Notes under the pieces: generated by a model
What the model was told of the DNA's origin: nothing
Seen by the model: only the letters and a program-made list of their open reading frames with translations
Databases searched by the model: none
Translations under genes and position numbers: made by a program
In this document: positions 51,801 to 58,809 of the stretch, piece after piece
Layout: the number at the start of each line of letters is the position of its first letter
Position numbering within the stretch: position 1 is the stretch's first letter
Assembly: GCA_032622095.1 (NCBI GenBank)
Contig: CP136064.1
Location: 48,864,073 to 48,928,072, forward strand
Source: Siphonodentalium dalli
Lineage: Eukaryota; Mollusca; Scaphopoda; Gadilida; Siphonodentaliidae
Length of the DNA: 64,000 bases
Direction of reading: 5' to 3'

Positions 51801-54800
51801 GCTCGGCGACCCGATAAAATTCGTATCCGGGACAAGATACATTCACATAGCAAATTTCAAGTCGATAGCTCCACCCGTTTCCGAGATCTCGTCTGCGCAT
51901 GCGCGAAGCGGGCTCCGCACGGGCTCGGCAACCCGATAAAATTCGTATCCGAGGCAAGATACATTCACATAGCAAATTTCAAGTCGATAGCTCCACCCGT
52001 TTCCGAGATCTCGTCTGCGCATGCGCTGCACGGGCTCGCCAATACGACAACGACAACCGCCTGGTCAAACTACACACACGTACCAAGTTTCGTCCCGATC
52101 GGTCGAGAATCGTAGATTTGTATAAATGACATACAGACAAACATACAGACAGACAGACAAACAGAGGTCTTCAAAATATATATGAGACTAGCCGACGAGC
52201 CGACGTTGTCCGGGCTATTCTAAAACCAAATTTCAAGTCGATAGCTCTACCCAGCCCGACGTTGTCCGGGCTATTCAAAAACCAAATTTCAAGTCGATAG
52301 CTCTACCCGTTTCCGAGATCTGGTCTGCGCATGCGCGAAGCTGGCGTCGCACGGGCTCGGCGACCCGATAAAATTCGTATCCGGGGCAAGATACATTCAC
52401 ATACCAATTTTCAAGTCGATAGCTCCACCCGTTTCCGAGATCTCGTCTGCGCATGCGCGCAGCTGGCATCGCACGGGTTCGGCGACCCGATATAATTCGT
52501 ATCCGGGGCAAGATACATTCACATAGCAAATTTCAAGTCGATAGCTCCACCCGTTTCCGAGATCTCGTCTGCGCATGCGCGAAGCTTGCGTCGCACGGGC
52601 TCGGCGACCCGATAAAAATTGTATCCGGGGCAAGATACATTCACATAGCAAATTTCATATCGATAGCTCCACCCGTTTCCGAGATCTCGTCTGCGCATGC
52701 GCTGCACGGGCGTCGCACGGGCTCGCCAATACGACAAAGACGACCGCCTGGTCAAACTACACACAAGTACCAAGTTTCGTCCCGATCGGTCGAGAATCGT
52801 AGATTTGTATAAATGACATACATACATACATACAGACAGACAGAGGTCTTCAAAATATATATGAGATGCAATCATCGTTTCGTGTATAAAATAAATACTG
52901 CATGATTTCACATAATCGATAAATGGAAGCCTAAATATCACCTCTAGTTTTTATATACACAGGCATTACACAGATAAGCAGCATCATATGCTCCAGATTA
53001 ACACCAGATTTCCAATTTTTTCCCATGGGAGGCCCCCTGATTCAACAACCTCACCTTCCCACTCGGTGCTTCATTCTTCAGTTTTGTGTCCCCAACATCA
53101 ATATTAAATTGAACATGCCTTTTTGAAATGCTGGCTCTGCCCATGCCCTGACTGGACATGACACCATGAGATTGAGAGTGAGAGTAGCGAAGGTATGAAA
53201 TTTAGCCAATACGTTTTTCGATGTGTCTGAGACTGAGAGCCTTTTGGCTTTGTTCCTAAAATAATTTTCAGAGCGTTGATCATGGCATCGATTATCCAAC
53301 AAATTAAGACTATTCTGATTAAGAGATATGTTATATTTGGATATTTACGATTCTCTTAAGCTCATAAGGATATAAGGATTAAGACTAAGATTCAGTAATA
53401 GACTCGTAAATGTCCAAATATTAAAATATCTCTTAATAGAGGAGCTGATAGCTCAGTTGGTTTGTGGGCCGACCTCGGAGATAATGGTCGAGGGTTCGAA
53501 TCCGACATAGTATCGGTTAGACTTTGTGTCGCCATCTGCATCCCCATTACCGTGGGCATCACGAATTAACCATCGTTGCCACGATCAGTGCTCTGAGAAC
53601 GATTCCAGAAGCAAAAGAATCTAGGACAAATATTTTAAAAACAACTTAGACGAGTTTTTTGCCTGAATATCATCCTTAGTATCATGGTACCTAGAAAAAA
53701 TTGTTAATTGGTTTTCTACTTGTTGCACACATTTCTGTAATTATAGGACCAATGGTCGTAACAACAAATTGTACACTTTTAAAATATTCACCCACATACT
53801 GGGAATATGTGTACAGAGTAACACTAACAGTAACAGGCTGAGATAGCATCAGCGACACAAACAAACCTACAAAGCCAGACCGATGGCGGATGTCGGATTC
53901 AAACCCACACGAAACCATATTGCCTATTGAAGGTGTAGCTCAGCGGTTGACCCACTAACAAACTGAGCTATCTGCTCCAAATACCAGATCTATCCGTTCC
54001 AGCACCCAGATCAAGATAAAGACAAAGACAATTGTTAAAATAGAATTTGAAGTTTTGTTTTTGAAAGTTTGTAAACAGGTCAGTCACATCATGTATTCCA
54101 CTATTATAGTGGTATATGACCATTACTGTTTTGTGAATTTGATAAAAAGGGATAATCCAAAACCATATTTCAGTATTTCACACACTGTCTAATTTTCAAA
54201 ATCAGTGTCGCACTAATTCGGTATCATACATTTATTTTGTCCAGGACAATGATTAATCATGACGGCACATGATAAGCAACTCAATTAGCATTCAATTAGT
54301 TTAAGTGTTGTTATGAAGGAGCGATTGAGTCTTCCTGTTATTGTCCAGGTCAGGAGAATGTTTAATCTGACATGATGGCACACGATAAGCATATATCTTC
54401 CTATTAATATTGTCATTTAGAAAGTCATATCTTACTAGATTATTGAATAACAAAGCTGGCGCAAAAGATTGCACAACAAATTTTGTCAGAAGACTTTTCA
54501 TTCTGCGATATTGTTAAGAGTGAAATTTGGCTGCGCACTGGTATTCCCAACACAAATAAAGGAAACATGAATATGTTATGGTCATATTCCAGTATAATTA
54601 TTCCGCTAACCTAGCTGAATCCAGCTATATATTCTACTCTCGAACTAGCTGTTCAATAATAAACTAGAAGCGCTAATTTGCGCATCAAATTGGGTCATCC
54701 TGTTATCTGGTCACTTTCAACCAAATAAAAAACGTCACTTGTTTTGTGACAAAGTGTTGCAAGTTATCGACACAGTGATTTCGACTTTTGTGTGTAAACT

Positions 54801-56367
54801 TACTATGACAGGAGGTGAAAGTAAATATCATGGGGACTATTTTCTGTGAACTAAATCACTTGTAAAACAAAGATACACTAGTATACACCATCAAAGAGAC
54901 TCCTGTATTTCTTCTCGCTGCTAAAACGGAAAGGAGCATTAGAATGGTGTACTAGTACATAACCTCAAACATTTGAACTCACACACCACTAACGCAGTAA
55001 TGGGTTGTGAGCGACACCAATATTATTTAACTATTTGTAACGGTATATAATACAGATAGTGTGCGGTAATCTAAAGTGGTGAGTTATGCTCGCTGTGTTA
55101 ATCTCAGGCTGGAGATCATGTCCCCCCTTTTCAACTATTTAACAATTTTAGAGCACCAATCAAATTGTGTTTGAGCAGCACTTGATTACTATTTCCCGGA
55201 ACTGATTAAGACATGGATCTTCGGCATTGAATATTGTATTAAATATAGTTTTCAAGGTATAACGCAATGCATAAGAAAGTTATTAAACCGTTATGATCAA
55301 CATGATTGCCATTGTGAGTTCTCACACATAATCGACATCGCCCTATGTGTCAACAACAAAACACAACACTTTGTCACAAAAAGTGACAGTTTTGATGTTT
55401 GAAAGTGATTGAGAATTTGAGTTACCGTACCTAGTTTAGATGCGCAAAATAGTGTCTCTAATTAATTATCGAAAAACAGCCGGTTTGAGAGAATATATGT
55501 AACAGAATGAGCGAGAGAAGTGCGGGAGTCGCACCGAAAGTTGGCAGCACCCGGAATCCCAAGCCGATCACCCATCCAAGGACTAACCGAGCTCGACATT
55601 GCTTAACTTCGGTGATCACACAAAGCGTCTAACGACCGTGACCAAGAGATCTAGACCTCTCGATCAGAGAAGTCATCGGCCTTCTATATTTACAACGCAA
55701 CCGCTACACTACTCCCCCGTTCTTTTTGAGATTCACCGAATCTCACCCGAGTCCTCCCCCAGACTGGGCAGAGCGGTCGCATCATGACACAGACTGCGAG
55801 GAGCGGACGAACCCCCAGTGTAACAGAACGAGCGAGATAACTGATAAGTGTGGGAGTCGCACCGAAAGTTGGCAGCAACCGGAATCCCAAGCCGATCACC
55901 CTTCGAAGGACTAACCGAGCTTGACGTTGCTTAACTTCGGTGATCACACAAAGCGTCTAACGACCGTGACCAACTCACCAAGAGGCAAGAGATCAGATAG
56001 ACCTCTCGATCAGAGAAGTCATCGGCCTTCTATATTTACAACGCGACCACTACATATAGTTGAATTCTGCTAGGTTAACTGAATACAGCTATTGTAGCTG
56101 TATTCTCACATTTGCCAGACCTGATAATCATAATGATATTGATAATGTATTAATCATTTTAATGTTCATGTTGTCAGTTTAACTTTCAGTTTGTCACCGT
56201 CAGGTCAACGACTCAATGCTCAGCAGCTCACGACTATTCACTATATAATATATCAATTATCAGATTATCATGTTGTTTACCTTGCGATTTGCCTTTATAC
56301 CCAATTGTTTAGCCAGTTGTTGGAGTTCTGAATATTTCATTGAATCGATATTCTTTGATATATTCAT
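30582..56367 (-). CDS. NUSAP1: NUSAP1 (nucleolar and spindle-associated protein), seven-exon model
   Basis: A microtubule- and DNA-binding mitotic spindle protein in the animals where it is known. The model joins 56367-56281, 48984-48931, 45941-45596, 44077-43961, 36062-35884, 34104-33837 and 30841-30582. All junctions are GT-AG and all phases agree, giving 436 codons plus stop (human about 441). Seen: N-terminal SAP motif (DSMKYSELQQLAKQLG, residues 8-23, continuing HDKLLLAVKEKL across the first intron), a serine/threonine-proline-rich basic middle, 'FSKMESIDDFLQRRNN' matching the family's 'FKEMESIDQYIERKK', and the C-terminal 'TPFKP' and 'FDLKESLSKP...GKVKP' signatures (374-395). The basic KEEQRKK-type tail of vertebrate NUSAP1 is not seen. 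The final exon may be missing, with a donor at 30636, or divergent. Introns of 1.5-7.9 kb hold many transposons. Identity is firm; the 3' end is not. Confidence 0.88.
31763..33131. mobile_element. TA-flanked TIR element in NUSAP1 intron 6
   Basis: Left CCGTACTGGCCGGTGGATAA and right, read inward, CCGTACCGGCCGGTGGATAA form near-perfect TIRs continuing through 'tcgcat'. Both are flanked by TA. Length 1369 bp. The interior includes only short frames (for example 32018-32239) without domains. TA duplication fits the Tc1/mariner/pogo group. Confidence 0.75.
33330..33553. mobile_element. piggyBac-like MITE (TTAA flanks), family P copy 2
   Basis: TTAA at 33326-33329 and 33554-33557; ends CCCTTCCATGACTG and CAGTCATGGAAGGG with TIRs extending through 'aggatgctcc' type sequence. 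The interior shares 'gcattctcttatatatg' blocks with 21299-21543. CCCTT ends plus TTAA are typical of piggyBac. Confidence 0.78.
33837..34104 (-). CDS. NUSAP1: NUSAP1 exon 6
   Basis: 268 nt from 'ttaacag' to the strong donor gtaagg, phase 0 in and phase 1 out. It encodes TLHKNQAVKKTLTPFKPTVL ... NFNFAQKKADTSRLP ... TSVNFRSRPSSLRRTDECST. Basic, low-complexity microtubule-binding type region. Confidence 0.8.
34140..34700. repeat. Small TIR element with 'ggccaa' cluster
   Basis: 'gcagtgttcgcgctgtcgg' at 34135 and 'ccagtgcgaacactga' at 34685 are inverted. Next to the left end 'ggccaatggccaatggcc' repeats. About 560 bp, no coding capacity, NUSAP1 intron 5 boundary. Confidence 0.55.
35240..35490. 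mobile_element. Near-perfect palindromic MITE in NUSAP1 intron 5
   Basis: Two arms of about 110 bp meet at 'ccgaattgacaattcgg' (about 35358-35374). 'acatcgtatgaactacgc' and its reverse complement lie on either side, and 'caatatgggga' / 'tccccatattg' near the ends. Only a few mismatches separate the arms, so it is young or maintained by gene conversion. Confidence 0.78.
35884..36062 (-). CDS. NUSAP1: NUSAP1 exon 5
   Basis: 179 nt ending in gtaata. It encodes DWKKIHKKAFSKMESIDDFL then QRRNNRPSTSDSVQRAKQTV and on to TPDIIK, matching the conserved MESID motif. I chose the acceptor 'attatag' at 36063 because it gives RTP-DWKKIHKKAF, which aligns best with TTPNFKKLHEAHF. An acceptor 27 nt upstream ('tgcag') also keeps frame and would add nine residues. 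Confidence 0.82.
36110..36930. other. NUSAP1 intron 4, no feature recognised
   Basis: Contains two diverged 'gaaggtacc...caaactgag / gaaggtactca' units (36280-36400), similar in wording to 46740-47100. No exon seen. Confidence 0.35.
36933..37906 (+). repeat. 'aacaagagc' repeat (family D), intronic copy
   Basis: Same start (AACAAGAGCTACGCTGGGCG), same about 190-bp inner units and same end (AAAGGGCGTATAAAAA) as 12361-13320, with a few substitutions and an enlarged 'gcccgcccggac' run near 37820-37855. High identity implies recent spread. Confidence 0.78.
38462..38630 (+). repeat. Tandem repeat, 54-bp period, three copies
   Basis: 'ggtttagagattacattagt' followed by 'gttcctggccctga' occurs three times at a 54-bp spacing, the third slightly shortened. 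The last part, 'gttcctggccctga', also appears at 15387. Confidence 0.8.
38727..39838. mobile_element. TIR element with GGCCTAAAAAAA ends
   Basis: The left 'aaggcctaaaaaaaaaa ... tttgtttccgctaac' is mirrored on the right by 'gttagcggaaacaaacg ... ttttttaggcctaag'. The interior includes 'gggtaggtaggtagg' and a fragment of the 11.0/50.1 kb repeat (about 39150). No transposase. Confidence 0.68.
39873..40150. mobile_element. Family A MITE, right end degraded
   Basis: Starts CAGTAATTCCCAAAG; hairpin arms around 'gctctcggggagagc', with an extra arm duplication ending 'ctttgggctctattat' instead of the usual GGGCATTACTG. Confidence 0.75.
40480..42010. mobile_element. hAT-type TIR element (TAGGGCTGGGCGATAT ends)
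   Basis: The left TAGGGCTGGGCGATATTGG is inverted on the right as 'catatcgcccaacacta'. Internal 'tatcgcgatatt' palindromes follow the left end. About 1.53 kb, no intact frame. It interrupts the family B element precisely within 'gaatgaggt...cccagag'. Ends of this wording occur in animal hAT elements; no clean target duplication was found here. Confidence 0.6.
42124..42628. mobile_element. hAT-like MITE 1, 8-bp TSD
   Basis: Ends TAGGGCCCTGCAATTATTCG and 'gattcgcaggggccta'; the inner sequence is rich in 'gattcgattcg'. ATCCAGCT precedes it (42116-42123). The second copy is split: ATCC at 42629-42632, AGCT after the next insertion (43914-43917). An 8-bp duplication fits hAT. Confidence 0.75.
42633..43905. 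mobile_element. hAT-like element 2, 8-bp TSD, nested
   Basis: TIRs CAGGGATGTGGCTAGAGGG and ...CCCTCTAGCCACATCCCTG; CCTAATCC duplicated at 42625-42632 and 43906-43913. The target lay across the right end of hAT-like MITE 1, so it is the younger insertion. The interior carries 'ttggaaatttccaac' palindromes, the inverted pair 'caccgggccgaac' / 'ggcccggtg', and five 63-bp G-run units (43575-43850). Length 1273 bp, non-coding. A related copy starts near 63090. Confidence 0.85.
43575..43850 (+). repeat. G-run minisatellite, about 63-bp period
   Basis: Five units of 'caa-(G)7-18-tgcaaatggaattatgc' + 'aaaaagttgtgttg...attcc'. The G runs (up to 18) vary between units. Inside the hAT-like element 2. 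Confidence 0.8.
43961..44077 (-). CDS. NUSAP1: NUSAP1 exon 4
   Basis: 117 nt between tttcag and gtagga, phase 1 in and phase 1 out. It encodes a Lys/Arg-rich stretch (SGKNNKRKRVETAED, a likely nuclear localisation signal) and GIPKLKGRTP. The hAT-like insertion ends only 56 bp downstream, at 43905. Confidence 0.8.
44278..44532. mobile_element. Family B palindromic element
   Basis: 'aagccttgaaatagtgtgtc ... ttgcagaatgagg' is mirrored by 'cctcattctgcaaatgaca ... actatttcaaggctt'. The centre carries 'gtgatgctacccc...gcgggttagcatcac'. An internal repeat of the inner arms lies at 44400-44480. Confidence 0.75.
45040..45570 (+). repeat. Dispersed repeat family E, about three units
   Basis: Three units of 'gataaacaaagatgaataac ... 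ccattgaatgtcctcatag ... gtgaacatccatacc' next to NUSAP1 exon 3 (its donor is at 45595). Confidence 0.68.
45596..45941 (-). CDS. NUSAP1: NUSAP1 exon 3
   Basis: 346 nt from cacag to the donor gtaggt, phase 0 in and phase 1 out. It encodes a basic, Ser/Thr/Pro-rich segment (RTPSKAVRTKRAAKS ... NTFETPGSDLPGTP ... VFKTPQRTKDTSSEY) with several TP sites suited to mitotic kinases. Repeat family E starts directly past the donor, so the exon's open frame runs on into repeat sequence. Confidence 0.78.
46131..46611. mobile_element. TA-flanked MITE with internal hairpin
   Basis: CTCTAAGGTGCCTAATAATA at the left and its inverse 'attattaggcacctgagag' at the right, each next to TA. The interior (46420-46560) folds on 'gatagagattgta' / 'tacaatctctatc'. 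A related end is near 48876-48897. NUSAP1 intron 2. Confidence 0.7.
47344..47493. mobile_element. Family B palindromic element
   Basis: Compact 150-bp hairpin: 'aagccttgaaatagtgtgcc ... gtgatgctaccccgc / gcgggctagcatcacc ... actatttcaaggcttg'. Confidence 0.78.
47593..47882. mobile_element. Family B palindromic element, internally repeated
   Basis: Same ends as 47344-47493, with the arm 'gcagaatgaggtccccagag' repeated three extra times (47718-47790). Confidence 0.76.
48020..48580. mobile_element. Foldback element made of 'cgtggccacgag' repeats, TA TSD
   Basis: TIRs TGGAGCCCCGGAGGCGACAT and ...ATGTCGCCTCCAGGGCTCCA, flanked by TA. Between them about 20 copies of a roughly 21-bp unit ('tcgtggccacgagaatatgaa') run in one orientation to about 48215 and inverted from about 48240. 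Each unit contains the self-complementary GTGGCCAC. The many overlapping open frames are the array translated. Confidence 0.82.
48931..48984 (-). CDS. NUSAP1: NUSAP1 exon 2
   Basis: A 54-nt exon between tttcag and gtaacc encodes HDKLLLAVKEKLQKSEAK. It completes the second SAP helix (human TKLLKALKGYIKHEARK). Phase 0 at both ends. Confidence 0.82.
49470..51000 (+). repeat. Diverged tandem repeat, about 160-180-bp units
   Basis: Eight or so units of 'gaagtttggtgatgatcgg ... aaaggatttagtcatgcaaa ... gtaaaatccaagatggctgc ... ggccatgttttt'. It is broken by the CCAGGG repeat at 50142-50425. NUSAP1 intron 1. Confidence 0.7.
51125..51715 (+). repeat. Retroelement 3' tail-type repeat ('ttgacctt...aaggtcaaggtca')
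   Basis: Units of 'gatttgaccttgaaatgacc / cgatttcaaggtcaaggtca', then 'aagtttcatcgaaatcgg ... gttttcgagtccatcgcgaa', 'cagacagacagacaaacag' and 'aaaatatataatagac'. This layout is that of 3' ends of some invertebrate non-LTR elements; no reverse transcriptase is attached. Confidence 0.5.
51716..52725. repeat. 122-bp tandem repeat, about seven units in two blocks
   Basis: Unit 'aaatttcaagtcgatagctc ... cgtttccgagatctcgtctg cgcatgcgc ... gggctcggcgacccgataaa ... gcaagatacattcacatag', spaced exactly 122 bp at 51720-52060 and 52260-52720. The blocks are separated by 'gacagacaaacagaggtc ... aaaatatatatgagactagc'. All long frames here are repeat translations. Confidence 0.85.
53441..53640 (+). mobile_element. 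tRNA-derived SINE
   Basis: The head resembles a tRNA: A box TAGCTCAGTTGG (53449-53460) and B box GGTTCGAATCC (53493-53503), 33 nt apart, as in a real tRNA. The 3' acceptor half does not pair with the 5' end. A unique body follows to about 53640. It may be bounded by a flanking inverted repeat at 53316-53436. Confidence 0.7.
53884..53978 (-). mobile_element. tRNA-derived SINE head, opposite orientation
   Basis: On the minus strand: GGAGCAGATAGCTCAGTTTG (A box) and GGGTTTGAATCCGACAT (B box), about 53 nt apart because of an insertion that repeats 'gctgagctacacc'. The B-box flank 'aatccgacat' is the same as in 53441-53640, so they are one family. Confidence 0.65.
55546..55643 (-). ncRNA. 5S rRNA-derived segment in LTR (copy 1)
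   Basis: The minus strand reads 'gtgatcaccgaagttaagca', 'ggttagtccttggatgggtg' and 'cttgggattccgggtgct', matching the 5S rRNA box A, intermediate element and box C region and its 3' half. The 5' third is shortened and diverged, so this is a 5S-derived promoter/RNA and not a working 5S gene. Confidence 0.78.
55873..55971 (-). ncRNA. 5S rRNA-derived segment in LTR (copy 2)
   Basis: Same segment as copy 1 with a handful of substitutions (for example 'ccttcgaagggtg' in box C). Box A 'gaagttaagca' is identical. Both copies share the same truncated 5' part, so it was inherited from the element's ancestor. Confidence 0.76.
56281..56367 (-). CDS. NUSAP1: NUSAP1 exon 1 (coding part): SAP motif
   Basis: ATG at 56367 encodes 29 residues, MNISKNIDSMKYSELQQLAK then QLGIKANRK, followed by the donor gtaaac. 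It aligns with the human start (LDSLKYSDLQNLAKSLGLRAN). Phase 0. A second in-frame ATG at residue 10 is less likely, since the SAP helix begins before it. Confidence 0.88.
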
Positions 56368-56460
56368 TTTCAAAGTGGAAAGAACATAAGACGAGAAAAT
56401 AATATAGCACGAAATCGAGATTCAAATTCTTTTGTTTTGAAATTTGCGCAATTTGTTCTG

Positions 56461-56465
56461 ATTGG
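56461..56465 (-). promoter_or_regulatory. CCAAT box upstream of NUSAP1
   Basis: ATTGG on the plus strand (CCAAT on the NUSAP1 strand) lies about 95 bp upstream of the ATG, in 'ctgattggtcaaa', a good NF-Y context. NF-Y/CCAAT is common in promoters of G2/M genes. The transcription start is not defined. Confidence 0.35.
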
Positions 56466-56499
56466 TCAAAAGATGACCTTGACATTTGAAATCACATTC

Positions 56500-57230
56500 A
56501 AGGGAGTACTAAACACCGTGCACTGCAGTATGCCAGAATTAACCCTCTCCCGCCGTCGCGATTTGCTAACGAATTTAAACATAGTGATTTCTTTCAATAC
56601 TCTGTGCTCATTGACGCAGTAGTCACGGTAGCTACAGCGGTGTACATATAGAAGGTGTATGGGTATATTAGTCCAGTGCATTTATGGTTTTACCCAGAAC
56701 TAATTGCAACAGAATTTGTTTTTGCTACGGCCTGTTATCATTTACCTATCTGGAGATTCTACCTTCAAATGCAAACCCTTATATAAAAAAAAAACCACAC
56801 ACACACTCGGATAACAGCCAGGTACTAGCATACCGTGGTTTACGTGACTTAATTCTGGTAAAATATGTTAAATGTAAACAGCGATATATACTCTGGTAAA
56901 AGCCATGTAAAGTACATAATTAATGACCGAGTCACGGTGTAACAGATTATACTCAGATAAAATATTGGTTATATAAACGGGATATACCACCTCTTTAAAA
57001 TCACTTCTGGGAGAAACGATCTTTAAAAACGCTCTATATTTGTTGACTCAAATTATCATCACGAATTCTGAAAGGCTGACAGAAAAAGAATCGTGAAACA
57101 TAAATATGAGGATATATTTTATTATATTTTCAAAACAGCACTGGGTCATCTGATTGTGCCTACCCTGACGTCGTCACCTCCCTATATTATCACCCACTCT
57201 CAGTCGGCATAAACAGTGATATAGGTACAC
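56500..57230. other. Upstream of NUSAP1, no gene seen
   Basis: No TATA box, exon or RNA recognised. Short frames have no recognised domain. Confidence 0.3.
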
Positions 57231-57234
57231 ATTC

Positions 57235-58805
57235 TTTCGTTGGGACATGACAATCTGCGGGATGGGATGGGATATGGGACAAAACGACAATCTGCGGGAC
57301 AGAATTTCAAATTGCGTGGGACGGCCGATATCTCGAGGAATACAGGGCGTATAGGGGGCTCATTTTGGTGTCTAACGAAAGGCCCACGTTTGCCCTATCC
57401 AAACATATTAACCACGCCACTAACCAAACACCAGAAGTTGCATTATTTGATCGACAACTGACCTAACATGGGGTGGAATTTGGGATAGAATGACAATCTG
57501 CGGGACAGGATTTTCAAATTGCGTGGGACGGCCGATAGCTCGAGGTATACAGCGCATAGAGGGCTACTTTTGGTGTCTAACGAAAGGTCCACATTCGCCC
57601 TATCCACACATATTAACCCCGCCACTGACCGGACACGGAAGTTCATATCAGAACCTCCCCCGCGTATGACCGGAGGATAATATGAGAACTTCCCTCGCAT
57701 ATGACCGGCGGATAATATGAACCTTCACCGCGTATGACCGGCAGATAATATGTTTATATGAGAACCTCCCCCGCATATGACTGGCAGATAATATGAGAAC
57801 CTCCACCGCATATGAATGGCGGACACATAAGTTTTTAAGTCTATCAACACTATTTGATTTGAATATTCTTTTGAATAGTCTTACCATTGACATATTCATT
57901 CGTTCAAACCAGTTGATCTATTTTGTAACTTGGCTTTTAGTCGCTGGGCTCCGGCATCTGGGCTTTTAGTCACAACTGAAATAAAAATAAGTGAGAATAT
58001 CTTGGAGCGAATTTATGCAACAATTTCACCGCCTGGTGGACCCATTTGGAAAAAAAATACATTCCCTGTGTCTAATTCTACATTTTGATATACTATACGC
58101 CCCATTATATTGAATATACCGGCTGAAATCGATCCTGTAATTGTAAACATCGAGTCTATTTTTAGCTGTTTTATCGGAGCGTGTTTCGTGTTCGCCATTA
58201 CAATATTCGCACTAAAACAGCCATATTGTAGCTAAAAACGAATGCACATTATTCCACTGCGTTATTTGATACCTAAAACTTGTTGTTTGCTAGTGTATTC
58301 AACGAGAAATCTAAATTCTAAACATTAATGTCGAACGCAGTTTTTCGTGTTTGTGGAATTTTATGTTAGGTCAGTTGTCGACCGAATAATGTAACTTCCG
58401 TGTCCGGTCAGTGGCGGGGTTAATATGTGTGGATATGGCGAATGTGGACCTTTCGTTAGACACCAAAAGTAGCCCTCTACGCGCTGTATTCCTCGAGATA
58501 TCGGCCGTCCCACGCAATTTGAAAATCCTGTCCCGCAGATTGTCATTCTATCCCAAATTCCACCCCATGTTAGGTCAGTTGTCGATGAAATAATGCAACT
58601 TCTGATGTCCGGTCAGTGGTTGGGGTTAATATGTTTGGATAGGGCGAATGTTGGCCTTTCGTTAGACACCAAAATGAGCCCCCTACGCCCTGTATTCCTC
58701 GAGATATCGGCCGTCCCACGCAATTTGAAATTCTGTCCCGCAGATTGTCGTTTTGTCCCATATCCCATCCCATCCCGCAGATTGTCATGTCCCCTTTCGT
58801 TGTTC
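57235..58805. mobile_element. Foldback element, each arm a double unit
   Basis: The left arm 57235-57640 and right arm 58370-58805 are inverted copies. Each arm holds two related units of about 210 bp ('gacaatctgcgggacaga', 'gtgggacggccgatatctcg', 'tggtgtctaacgaaagg', 'taaccccgccactgacc'). The interior has a 34-bp tandem array (57650-57830) and a unique part of about 500 bp containing exon-like sequence (57890-57984). Arms are close to identical in places. Confidence 0.8.
57650..57830 (-). repeat. Tandem repeat, about 34-bp period, five units
   Basis: 'gaacctcccccgcatatgac' + 'cggcggataatatga' units with small indels, in the loop of the foldback element. The minus-strand frame reads a repeated RSYAVEVLI peptide, an artefact of the array. 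Confidence 0.75.
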
Positions 58806-58809
58806 CCAC

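Larger units (their letters stand above)
55498..56054 (-). mobile_element. TRIM: miniature LTR retrotransposon with 5S rRNA-derived LTRs
   Basis: Two direct repeats, 55498-55708 (211 bp) and 55819-56054 (236 bp), each begin TGTAACAG and end ...CTACA, that is TG...CA on the minus strand. TATA flanks both ends (55494-55497 and 56055-56058). Reading the minus strand, one base past the first LTR comes TGGGGGTTCGTCCG (about 55804-55817), which matches the tRNA-Pro primer binding site with one mismatch in 14. Just before the second LTR is a polypurine tract, AAAAAGAACGGGGGAG (about 55712-55727). The internal region is only 110 bp and codes for nothing. Each LTR carries a 5S rRNA-like segment in the same orientation. 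This is the structure of plant Cassandra elements. It lies near the start of NUSAP1 intron 1. Confidence 0.85.

Noticed and set aside
51478-52941. Many overlapping frames of 60-140 codons on both strands
   Set aside because: They repeat every 122 bp. Since 122 is not a multiple of 3, the reading frame cannot be conserved between units; they are translations of a tandem repeat.
53441-53515. Possible genuine tRNA gene
   Set aside because: The A and B boxes are good but the acceptor stem ends do not pair, the anticodon arm is poor, and a related rearranged copy lies nearby. A SINE head fits better.
55546-55971. Simple tandem 5S rRNA pseudogenes
   Set aside because: The repeated unit extends well beyond the 5S part to shared TG...CA ends and is followed by a primer binding site and polypurine tract, with a 4-bp flanking duplication. 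An LTR structure explains more of the sequence.
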